60,761 bases of DNA from Symsagittifera roscoffensis (lineage: Eukaryota; Xenacoelomorpha; Acoela; Convolutidae), in NCBI RefSeq assembly GCF_963678635.1, contig NW_026971726.1, forward strand, positions 1-60,761. The letters are read 5' to 3'. The notes beneath the pieces are model-generated. The model was not told the DNA's origin, did not search any database, and saw only the letters and a program-made list of their open reading frames with translations. Position 1 is the first letter of the stretch. The number at the start of each line of letters is the position of its first letter. Both the position numbers and the translations under genes were made by a program. This document shows positions 51,220 through 60,761 of the stretch, one piece after another.

Positions 51220-52160
51220 GCCCGTGGGATGAGCATCGAACTGTCTGGTCGGTTCTGATCTGTCCTGAAGAGGTGTCGAGGCCTTAAAACAGAAAAAATG
51301 TGAGTAGAGGCGAAATTTTGTTCTTTGAGGGCATTCAAATTTGAATGCCTGGAGAATCCTCCTGCACTTTTGAGACAAGATAGGCCAAGCCATTCTTTTT
51401 CGGTTACATCTTTTCCGCAATTGTATCTAGGTTTTTCAAAAATTTTTGAACCTGCAGGGAGCCCAATTGCAATTTTTAGCTGCTGATTTATTACTTTCGA
51501 TCTAAATTTTTACACGGTATGATATTCAACCATTGAGGTCCGAATTTATCCCGTTAAGCATTGAATTTTTTTTACATCAGTAACTTTTTTGAAATCTTTG
51601 AAAATCTAACTTTTTTCGGATTTTGAGTTCCGGAGCTACTCCACATTCTGCTGAATCAAACGAAATTTTTCATCCATCATCAAATGTTCCATCCTCGAGC
51701 TCCAAACGAAAAATTGTTTTTAAGCAGCTTTTGCTCGTATTGCTGAGGCTTAAAAAACAGGTAAAGCTAGTAGGCAAGCAGAAAAAAAACCCACGCAATC
51801 TTTTGCTGATAGGAGAACTGGTTACAAAAACTTGCTATCGTTCATTATTACATTTCTTACCTTAAATACAGATTATTAAAATTGGATCGTTTTTTTTTCC
51901 AAAAAATCTTTTTGCAAAAAAACAAGGACTTGTACGCAAAAATTATAAGAATTTCGGCATATTGAAGCAAATTGTTAGGAGATAAAAACCATAATCTGCT
52001 TCCAGCTTATCAATAACCTCCAAACATTTTTCCAGCTCTGCTATTTTTTAATTTAGTAGTTTTTTTTGACAAGAATCGTGTATGAGTGAGCCTAAAGATA
52101 AGAATGTATTGTACTGCGTACTTGTGGCTTCTCTAGAAAGTATAGCTCGCGTTTTTTTGT
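51220..52160. repeat. Dispersed repeat, copy 1 of about 3
   Basis: GGTCGGTTCTGATCTGTCC, GAGGTGTCG, CTGCTGAATC, GCTTATCAATAACCTCCAAA and other blocks recur in the same order at about 55490-56300 and in part at 57740-58110. Noncoding; family unknown. Confidence 0.6.
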
Positions 52161-52538
52161 TGTTAAGGCCTACCCCATAATTTTTTTCCCAATTTCACTG
52201 TTTTTAATGTCTCAGAGCACTATCTTGAAGTCGACGGCTAGGTTTCCGTCGTCTAATCCGTCGAGCTGGACAACAGACCCTAGACCAAGGCCTCAGAGCG
52301 AAACCTGCAAACAACAAGGCATGGCGGAGTTACCATTCACAATAACGTTGACCTTCACAGACACTACGTTCGTGACCGTCTTGTTTTGTTTTTCTAGCAG
52401 TTCGGGCTCCAGTTTAAAAAAAACCAAAAAAACGACGACTTGGGTAGGCTGAGCATTACGAGGCCAAACTGTGCACTGGATAGGATAACATTTTTTTGTC
52501 TGTATGTTCCATAGACAAGTCTTAAAATATGTTCCAAA
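52161..52538. other. Unique-looking spacer
   Basis: An 81-codon frame at 52207-52452 has no recognisable homologue and no supporting context; nothing else is seen. Confidence 0.4.
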
Positions 52539-52757
52539 ATGTAAGTGGATTCCACAAACAAAATTTCAGTTGATTCCGCATACATATACCTGTTAAGTAA
52601 ATTTTTTCGGCACATTTGTTTTGTTGCCGATTCCGCAACAAGCAAATACAGCTAGTTGTTCTGGATTCCACAACTGTAAGTGGACTCCGCAAAAAGTAAG
52701 CGGAATCCGCAAATGTAAGTGGATTCCGCAAACTGTATGTGGATTCCGAATTTGGTT
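52539..52757. repeat. GTGGATTCCGCAAA-type repeat cluster 1
   Basis: At least six copies of GT(A/G)(A/T)GTGGATTCC(G/A)CAAA or its inverse, including the palindrome-like GCGGAATCCGC near 52700. A second, mostly inverted cluster lies at 53468-53745. Confidence 0.8.
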
Positions 52758-52939
52758 CAATACCGAACTTGCACATGAACAATTAAAAGCTGAGCTGGAA
52801 TTTAAGCAATACGGAAATTAAAAGCAAAGACTTAACCATTGTCAGCTGAATCCACGAACAAGTCTTAAAACATTGGCTACCTAAATCGGTGGATGTCATC
52901 TTTTAGTATTTTGGAAACACCACTACGAACAATTTCAAT

Positions 52940-53335
52940 AATTGGAGTAATCGAGTTGAGAGTGTGTGGAACACGCAGCTTATCGACAACTTAGGTCAGT
53001 AATTGGAATTGCGTCAATCCCAAATACTGATTGTGGAAGCCTAACGCCGAATAAATGCAGTAATTGTAGTCATTTGGTTGAGAGTGTATGCAAACACAAC
53101 ACACAGCATATCGCTAAATTAGGTCAGTATTTAGGATTTCATCGATCCCAAATACTGGTCAGTGTTTGGGATTGATGGAATCCCAAAAACTGGAAAATAA
53201 TGGAAGAAATATGGAATATATCCATTATTTGGAGTCATTAGGCTGAGAGTGATTAGAAACCCAGCGCATAGCAAATCGTCGATTTAGTTCAGTATTTGGG
53301 ATTTCATCGATCCCAAATACTGGTCATTAATTGGG
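52940..53335. repeat. Three-unit tandem repeat with CCCAAATACTG
   Basis: Units of about 100 bp begin near 52950, 53070 and 53232: TTGAGAGTG, a CAGC/CGC step, TAGGTCAGTA, then ATCGATCCCAAATACTGGTCA. Spacing is 120-165 bp. Confidence 0.75.
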
Positions 53336-53467
53336 ATTCTTTTTTCCCAAACACTGATCTATTCTAGTAAATTTCTATTCTAGTAAGTTTCTATTCTAGC
53401 GAAATCAAATCATGTATTTGAAAGATATAATTTTAAAGGCTGCTACACTTATAAATATATGTAAAGG

Positions 53468-53745
53468 GAATCCACAAACAAAATGCGGATCCCACTTACA
53501 ATTTGCGGATTCCACTTACAGTTGCGGATTCCGCAACAGCTCAATTTAACGATACAAATGTTTTATCATTTGTTTGTGGATTGCACAAACTGTTCTGGAT
53601 TCCGCAAGTACAGTTGCGGATGCCGCAAATTCGCCTATTTTTCGAGCGATTTTGAGCGTTACAATGATCTAGGTATTTGTTTGTGGAATCCAAAACAGCA
53701 TAGAAGATCAAAGAAAAGTAGCAAGGTTGCGGATTCCGCGACAAA
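53468..53745. repeat. GATTCCGCAA repeat cluster 2
   Basis: TGCGGATTCC(G/A)C and GTTTGTGGATT copies in both orientations, inverted relative to cluster 1 at 52539-52757. Confidence 0.75.
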
Positions 53746-54190
53746 TCTGATTTTGGCCTGCTGCGCAAGTTGCCACAAAGTCCTCTCAATTCTACTGTGT
53801 TCTCTTCAAGCAGCGAATCAAGAGCGCTTCCTCTAACTGGCTCTCCCAGAATAACGAGCTCAGAATCGTCAGTGAGGATGATACGGGGGAATAAGATTAC
53901 TGAAATTCTTCAAAATATCTGCTTTAACGTTAGCTCTTTGTCTTTGGAAATATCAACTCGCACTTAGTGTTTTTCACTTCTAAGCCAAAAGACGCAGTGG
54001 CATCCAAAATCTTTTTCCAGGTAGTCAAAACAGTTTCAGCGCGATCAGCCAAGCTACCATCATCTAGATACCAAACTTTGAACCAAGACACTGGAGAGGT
54101 GATTAAAGCCATAAGGGAATAAAAAACAGTGGGCGCCTTCTTCAGAGAGCGATACATTGGATCCAAAGATCAAGTAACTCTTACGGGAAT
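53730..54190 (-). pseudogene. Fragment of a different reverse transcriptase
   Basis: Minus strand: YRSLKKAPTVFYSLMALI, WFKVWYLDDGSLAD (YLDD box with DG), LDATASFGLEVKNTKCELI, then in another frame LVILGEPVRGSALDS. The order YLDDG, GLEVNxxKCEL, LG(A/E)P is typical of a LINE-like RT palm/thumb. It differs from the 39-49 kb LINE (YADDGN). A frameshift lies near 53930, and both ends are truncated. Confidence 0.65.
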
Positions 54191-55480
54191 AGGCAGGCAC
54201 ACTGAGTGAAATAAAAGTCTAAGAAGGAAATGCTGTGTCTTAGAAGGAAATAAAAGGGTCAATTACGCAATCGTGATTTACGCAATCGTGATCAAAGGGT
54301 AATATACAATTGTGCATCGTGAGGTTTAAAACAGTTAAATTTTTACGAAATGATCATTGATCATAAAATTATCTTAAGACATTTGAAAAAATAAAACATT
54401 TTACAAAATCAACCAAGGATAGGTTTCCAGATTTCAAATTTGCGCTGTTATCAATTAACTTAATTTTCTGAGACATTTTATTATTTGTATGTTATAATTT
54501 TATCAATTTTAACTTTAAGTTTTCTAATTTTTCTCATTTCCGATTTGGAAATATTTCAATTTTGTATTTTTCTGAAATATGATTTAAGTGCCAAACAGGC
54601 TCTTGAGCTCATCGAGCGTGTGTTAGTAGTTTGGCGTTGATTTTAGCTTGGTCTATAACCTTCCATTACAATTCCACAATCGAGCCCTCAGTTCCACACT
54701 GCCTTAGACTTAGATGCTGTCCTTGGTGTGAGTCTTGTTTTCGGTTTTCGTCTATTCTAATGATTAGATGTCGAACCATTTGGCTAAGAAGATAGAACTT
54801 TGCTTCTAAAAAACGGCGCCTTCTGTTTTATTTATAATGGAGTGGAGTGCAACTCTTAAATTCAGAACAATACAAAAACGAAGCTAAAAGATTGCTACAA
54901 AATCGAAGCTTATACAATAATTCTTCATCTTTTCACCCAGTCAAAACTCTTTGGAACTTCATCAATTAATAAAAATTAAGGTATATCGGGAAGGAAAAGG
55001 CAGGGAATCAATGGCTGGGAATCAAATCTTCGAGATTGAGAAAATCAAAACCTTCACAGGAACAAAGGAGTTTAAGGAAACTCATAAAAAGACCTGATAA
55101 GCTTCTAAAGGACTATCATAAATTTATATTAGGCTGTTCCCTTAGCTGAACAACAAAAACAAATCCTTCAAAAGTAGTTCAATTATTAGTAGATCCGAGC
55201 ACACAGGCGAAGTTTGCGATCTGCATTCCGAGGAAGGTTCTCTGCTCAAAATAACTACCTGCACGGGATTTCGCGGTACACATGCTCAAGTCAAAACAGA
55301 GGTTACTGAAGACAATATTACTGCAAGCGCTTACGCACCATGAACATCAAAACTTTTTTTGGTTTAACAGTATATCCATCGTTTCACTTTTTAATTTTTT
55401 TTCTGTTTCGCGGTATTTAGACTCTAATACTGCTTTTTCGAGGTTATAAAACCCAGCCTTTGCTTATTATTATATCGTTG
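54191..55480. other. AT-rich spacer without genes
   Basis: Only a short direct duplication (TTACGCAATCGTGA twice, 54263-54290) stands out. Confidence 0.5.
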
Positions 55481-56480
55481 AACGTCAAACCGTTTGGTCA
55501 CTTTTGATCCGTCCTTTAGAGGTGTCGTGGCTCTAAAACAGAACAAATTAGAGTGAAGTTGAAGTTTTTTTAAGAAGGGCACAAAAATTTGAAATCCTAA
55601 ACTTTGTTTTAACATTTTCAGACTTGCTATCTATCTTCGGATACAAATTTTCCGTTGACACATCTATGCAAATCACGTATTTTTGAACATAAGCAGAGTC
55701 CAATAACAATTCTCAGCAGCTGATTTCACAGGGAATAAGATTCAAACATTGTGATCAGAACATATCCTAGAAAACATTGAATTGTTTTTACGTCAAAAAG
55801 TTCTAGTTTCAAAATCGGTAAAAAAATTTCGATAGATTTTGTGCAAACGTAGTGGTCTTTTTTCCAGAGTTGCATCAACTTTTGCTGAATTGAGGAATCG
55901 AGTCGAAGTCATAATGCATCGTTATATGTTCCCTCCTCGTGCTCAAAAACTTCGCTTAAGGTGGCTTTCTCTCCTACTGCTCAGACTACAAAGCGGGATA
56001 GGCTAGAAGGCGAGTGAAATCAATACTCAATCCACCCTTTGCTGCATCCATCAGATGAGTTGCGGCATAGCAAACAGTTTTTTGAAACCTGAACACCATA
56101 AAAGTACCCTCGAAATTTTTTTCCAGTTCGGCCTTTTTTCCAATTGTCCTTGAGCATTTGCTTCCAAAAAAATCACCTGTAGGGAACCTCTGCATTAATT
56201 AGTTCTTTGATTTGCTTTTCAATTTAAATATACATTTTGAAAATGACCTTTAAACCTAATGAATTGCGTACTTGTGATTGGTCAAAGAAAACATCAATTG
56301 ATAATTTATTTGCATGCTTGGACTTAGATTACAAGAGCAGCCATTTACCATGAACCTTTTTTTTGCACTGGGAACAATTTTTTTGGCAATACTACAACAA
56401 ATTTTTCGGGTAAGGGGGAGAAAAAATTCAGGCTGTCGTGTAACTGATCATTTAACAGCACTGTTTTTAAATTATTGAAA
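55480..56480. repeat. Dispersed repeat, copy 2
   Basis: Diverged copy of 51220-52160. The block ending GGCTGTCGTGTAACTGATCA (about 56430) continues the similarity into copy 3 (about 58050). Confidence 0.6.
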
Positions 56481-57090
56481 GACGAGCTGCCCTTGGTAAC
56501 ACAGAGAAAAACCGTGATTTATGGCTAAGAATTGTTTTCAAAACGTTTTGTGGCACCCAAGTCAACCCAACGAAAAAATTGAAAACAAAAGATTTGCGTG
56601 AAGTCAAAGAAATACATTAACAGAAATCAAAAAATATATACAAAAAAAATCAAATCATCAAAGTATCTAAAACTCAAATTAGCCCCAATCATCAAATAGA
56701 GCCTCTCTCAAATCTCAAACAATATTTGAAGGGTGGAATGAAAAAAAAAACGGATGAAAATGTTTAAATCAACAATTTCTTAACAGGATCTTTTAATAGA
56801 CACGCTCCGGTTGAGACAAAAAACAAAAATCAGAAAAATCAAAAGAGCCAAAAAAAAAGAGAAATTTGTTTTTAAAAAGTAGGATTTAAAGTAAGTTTAT
56901 CATCAAAAATAAACAAAATTAATCACTTAAACTCAGATTTAAAAAAAGGACAGTTAAAAGGATTAAAAAGAAAAGAGGATCAAAAATGTAATTGAGGAAG
57001 TCAATTTAGAATATATTAACTCCGATTTCTATAGGCTGGCGCATTTTATCTTTATGGTAAAGTTTATTCTAAAAAATTACATTTCAATTT
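56481..57090. other. A-rich spacer
   Basis: Very A-rich; no ORF or repeat I can support. Confidence 0.5.
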
Positions 57091-58200
57091 TTTGTATTGT
57101 ATGTGGATCGTTTTTAATACATGATAATCCTGTAAAGCAATCCATATTGTAACAGATCTCATGAAGAAAGATGTTTCTGTGAATGCAGTATTGTGTCGCT
57201 GCGTGTCGCTGAGTTTTTTGTTTGAAGATTTTCTGTCAGCTGATGGTTTGTGTATTGGGTACTCTTGTTTCTTATATGCTCGCAATAGGTTTTTTCAAAT
57301 TGTCTTTTCCAGCAGTGGAAAGCTAGTTTGCAATCCAGGAAAAGTTTTCTCTACAACTTTTTGTATCTGAATGAGGCAAACTCCTAAAAACACGCGGATA
57401 ACAAAACTTCCGATATCCAACGACTTTTTATGGCGAGTGCAAAACCACAGAGGCTCATTTCTGGGCAATCAAAACAGTTTATACTTGTTTGCCCCGCTAA
57501 TAAGCTACAAAATAGATAGTTGTTATTTGGGCAAATTCATCACCAATTTGGATTTCTCCTATTCAAACACTTAAAAGGTCTCTTTTTTTTTCAAGTTTAA
57601 AACAAAAGCTCTAAAGGTATTTTCTATAGGTACTTGGTTTGTGTATACTTTGATTTAGACAACAAAAAGACGTGACTCTTTGTGTGCGCTTTTTCTCTGG
57701 CTAATTAAACACCATCTTTTTAAAAAAAAGTAAAATCATGATGTGCATTCAGCTTGTCAATAACCTCGAAAAATATTTTTAGCTCAACTTTTCTTGTCCT
57801 TGAGCAATTCTATCTAAACTTATTTTGATTTGATTTTAGTGTGGAACAAGATTTGAGTTAGACTTCAAATGTATTGTATTGCTTTATTGCGATTGATCAT
57901 AGAAAGCATCGGTTGGTTTTTAATTAGAACACTCGGACCTCGTCAACAAAAAAACGGCTAGTATATACAAACATTTTTTTGGGCTCTTTATACATGTTTT
58001 TTGACAATCCGAGAACACATTATTTAAGTTGTGGAGGAGAAAAATTTCATGCTGTCGTGTAAGGACCAATGAATAGCACTGTAATTGAATTATTTGAAAC
58101 ATTTGAGCGGTCACTGCGCACACAATAATTAAAACAAAAAGGTTTATTGCCAATTTTCTTTTAAATTGTTTTTGTCGGAGCAAAATTGCTCAACTCAAGT
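57091..58200. repeat. Dispersed repeat fragments, second copy of 49.3 kb block and third of the 51/55 kb block
   Basis: 57100-57200 resembles 49270-49380; 57740-58110 resembles 51990-52150 and 56290-56480 (CAGCTTGTCAATAACCTC, GCTGTCGTGTAA, AGCACTGT). Confidence 0.5.
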
Positions 58201-58550
58201 CGAACCAACGATAATGTTCAAAAAAAACTTGGCTGTCGAAAATTACGAAATCAATTAACAAAAAATGAAACATCACAAAAATTACTTAAAAGAAGAACTG
58301 TATATAAAAAAAATATTGAGAAACGCAGAGTAATTTAATTTGTGGTTCAAAATATTTTGAGGGTTTATGAATAATCAAAAGAAACTATATTTTTAAAGTT
58401 GATGATGCACAAATTTCCAAAAAATTTGTAATTCATGCCTTAATTTCCTCCTAAATCTTTTGGTTTCCTGAAAATATCACACTTTCGATTACCCGGATTT
58501 GCATTTTTTTCTCGAATCAAAAGAAACTATTTTTTTTTCTCGAATCAAAA

Positions 58551-58589
58551 GGACAGGCCTGATCATACCTGGACAATACCTGATCATAC
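58551..58589. repeat. 39-bp repeat shared with 59599-59637
   Basis: Exact match by eye: GGACAGGCCTGATCATACC, then GGACAATACCTGATCATAC. Confidence 0.85.
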
Positions 58590-58724
58590 AATTTTCTCTT
58601 ATAAGTTCAAATTTTCGTAGAGAATTTCAAGTTTTGTCACGTGTCTTGGTTTTAGAATACAAGACACGTGAAAAACAGGAAAATTTTTTGGGTATAAAAA
58701 ATGATCGAACTTGATGCGAAACCT

Positions 58725-58781
58725 CCACCCCCACTAGATACGAAATGAGCGTTTTTTCGTATCTATTGGGAATGGGGGTGG
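58725..58781. repeat. Long hairpin with CCACCCCCA/TGGGGGTGG ends
   Basis: Left arm CCACCCCCACTAGATACGAA, short loop, right arm TTCGTATCTA..TGGGGGTGG with a small bulge. Confidence 0.85.
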
Positions 58782-58962
58782 CGAGTGGGGGGATTTGTTT
58801 GAGGTTGGGGGTGTAGGACTACTTTTCATACTTGCTTTTTTGAGGGATCATTCTTCTGTTTTTTCCTTCAAGTTTTTTCTATTTCCTGTATAGAAACATA
58901 ATGAAAGCTAATAAAATCCAATTATAATACTTTTTATAATTTAGGATCTCTCTAACTATCCA

Positions 58963-58987
58963 CCCCCCCCCCCCCCCCCCCCCCCCC
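58963..58987. repeat. Poly-C tract, 25 nt
   Basis: Uninterrupted run of 25 C; length may be unreliable in sequencing. Confidence 0.9.
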
Positions 58988-59518
58988 TCTATACAGAAAT
59001 AATTTAATGGTTAAGCCTAGTAAAGAATTTCCACCCCTTTTTTTGCAAAAACGGGGAAATTGTTAGAGATTCATAATTAAAGTTAACCAAAACACATTCC
59101 TTGAACAGCTTAGATAGACTGTTTTTGCAAAAGAAGCTGATTTTGATCGCAGTAAGACATGGACTATACCTATTTAAAAAAAATTGTCTATTTAAAAAAA
59201 TTTTTAAAAAAATATTAGTTAAATAAGGATCATTTTTTTAATACAATGGGAAATTCAAAGTAAATCCACACATTAAATTATAATCTTTATTGAAAAAAAA
59301 ACTAGCAGGCATGCATGTTTGTTTTTCGAAACTTTTTATAAATTGTCATGTGCTTCTACCATATCTAGTGCTTCAACCACATTTTGATTTCAATTTCAGA
59401 TTTGAACTCTGTTTCTTGTTTCAGTAAATTCGTCTATAATTGGTCAGTTGATAATTTGAGTTTTGGCCTACGGAGTTTTTAAAAAGCATTTTTGATCTAG
59501 GTAACATCATGTATTATC

Positions 59519-59688
59519 AGGTATGATCATGCCTGGTCCAGGTATGATCATGTCTGATCCAGGTATGATCATGTAAAATCATATCTGAAGCATACCTGGG
59601 ACAGGCCTGATCATACCTGGACAATACCTGATCATACCTGACTTTTTCCATAGTTATCATACCTGTACATGTCTGATTTAGACATGTA
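59519..59688. repeat. CAGGTATGATCATG palindromic repeat cluster
   Basis: Three direct copies of AGGTATGATCATG at 20-bp spacing, then several inverted CATACCTG/TGATCATACCTG copies. Each core TGATCA is itself palindromic, so the cluster can fold extensively. Confidence 0.9.
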
Positions 59689-59948
59689 CGGCAAAAAAGA
59701 GACATGCCAAAGGACTGATACACAACTTGAAACTTGTATGCATTTTTGATGTCCAGATTTGAATTTAGCTACAATTTTTGGTACGGGGTTCTATTTAGGC
59801 CAAGTTCTATTTAGTAGCATTGATTTTTGATATACAAAAGTTTGGTTAGGCTATGGAAGCCACACTTGCATTCATTAAACCCAAAGACAAAAAATTCAAA
59901 CCGGTTCTGATGAAAAAAATTCCCGAAGCATACATTCGCAGGGTTGAC

Positions 59949-60092
59949 AAAAATGCTTATCATACAATTTTCTTCCATGAAAAAAATGCTTATCATACTC
60001 TTTCATACGATTTCATAGAGCAAAAGTAAGTGTATGAAAATAGCAAAATAAGCATTTTTTCCAGAATATGAGATTGTATGATAAGCATTTTT
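59949..60092. repeat. Inverted repeat, 20-bp perfect arms
   Basis: Arms 59949-59968 and 60073-60092 (AAAAATGCTTATCATACAAT and its complement), about 105 bp apart; ATGCTTATCATAC occurs a third time at 59986-59998. Confidence 0.9.
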
Positions 60093-60761
60093 CTTCTTTG
60101 GACGTCAAACCGGGCCTGTAGAAGCACTAAAAGTTTTATGTCTAGATAGTGAGAAAAAACAATGGACAGAACGTTAAAAACACGGCAAGTATCTAGCAAG
60201 TCTAAGGCGTCAAAGTACAGATTTAAAGGGGGAAGTGTCTAATTTGGTTCCTTGAAAAAGCCAGTGATCTACAGGAAAATGATTATTCGAACATCGCACA
60301 TGCCATTTGGTTTTGCTCGTCAAGCTGCGAGTTTTTGAATTATGCTCAACTCAAAGCAGCTTGGCTTTATAGGTGGATTTTTATCCTGAGAATTGTGCAA
60401 GGAAGTCCGGAAGAGATTTCTTTTGCTCAAAAAAGTTACATTCAGCTCGAATATTTACTCTGGAAAAAGAAAAAAAAATAATTGCTTGTTTGAATTTTAA
60501 TTGAATTTGGATTGAGGTAAAACTATGTCTATGGGTGATAACAAAAGAAACTGATGCAGGAATATTGACTAATATTAGAAATTTTATTCCACTCCATAAT
60601 GAGAAAAACATCAGAGAAGTCACACTTCAGCAATTCAACGTGAATGAAATATGAGCAAAAGTTGAGGCAGGGTTCAACAACCAGGTGCTAATGATTTTAC
60701 AGACACATCACTAAAACTTGCAGTTCAGTAATAAAACTTCTAGAAGAACTTGTAGAAGAAC
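60093..60761. other. AT-rich end of window without genes
   Basis: No supported ORF or repeat, apart from homopolymer A runs near 60465. Confidence 0.5.

Noticed and set aside
52207-52452. 81-codon plus-strand frame
   Set aside because: No recognisable domain, start context or copy elsewhere; expected by chance.
49271-60761. Host protein-coding exons
   Set aside because: No frame above about 120 codons with plausible content and no conserved motifs other than the RT relic; splice-site guessing would be unsupported.

Overview
The window looks like an invertebrate (metazoan) nuclear locus made almost entirely of retroelements. I found no host gene, rRNA or tRNA that I could support. Coding capacity is confined to reverse-transcribing elements, and the spacers are AT-rich, repeat-laden eukaryotic DNA. 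The phylum cannot be fixed from sequence alone; the LINE architecture is one I loosely associate with cnidarians and other marine invertebrates (inference only).

Layout. (1) Positions 332-38518 are best read as one giant Ty3-type LTR retroelement on the minus strand ('element 2'). Its 5' LTR is 37598-38518, a PBS-like site is at 37571-37585, gag is about 34688-32217, pol is about 32298-25976, a macrodomain segment is 25822-25130, and a nearly 9 kb accessory frame runs 24732-15779. Its 3' LTR survives only as two pieces, 14737-14968 and 332-440. (2) That 3' LTR is split by a 14.3 kb plus-strand relative ('element 1', 441-14736) with leader minisatellites, gag 3723-5505, pol 5575-10766, an integrase-C/macrodomain ORF 10675-12279 and a short accessory ORF 12774-13913. 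The short ORF equals the two ends of element 2's accessory protein with about 7.8 kb of coding sequence missing. Element 1 ends in 530-bp inverted repeats rather than recognisable direct LTRs. (3) 38519-49270 holds two damaged copies of one LINE (SGNH-like ORF1; ORF2 = PHD-like finger + RT + CCHH motif + PD-(D/E)XK-like nuclease), separated by an older solo LTR (44111-45051) of the same LTR family. (4) 49271-60761 has no gene; it holds degenerate tandem repeats, dispersed repeats, hairpins and one fragment of a different RT (53730-54190, minus).

How the genes work together. Gag forms the particle. Protease, RT, RNase H and integrase copy and insert the element. The LTR-element additions are a TARG1/OARD1-like macrodomain fused behind the integrase tail and, in the giant element, a protein of roughly 2,980 codons that starts with a coiled coil and an SGNH/GDSL-type hydrolase domain. 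Nothing resembling an envelope (signal peptide plus transmembrane glycoprotein) is visible. Both elements are broken by stops and frameshifts, so the copies here are probably inactive, but comparing them shows which parts of the proteins are conserved.
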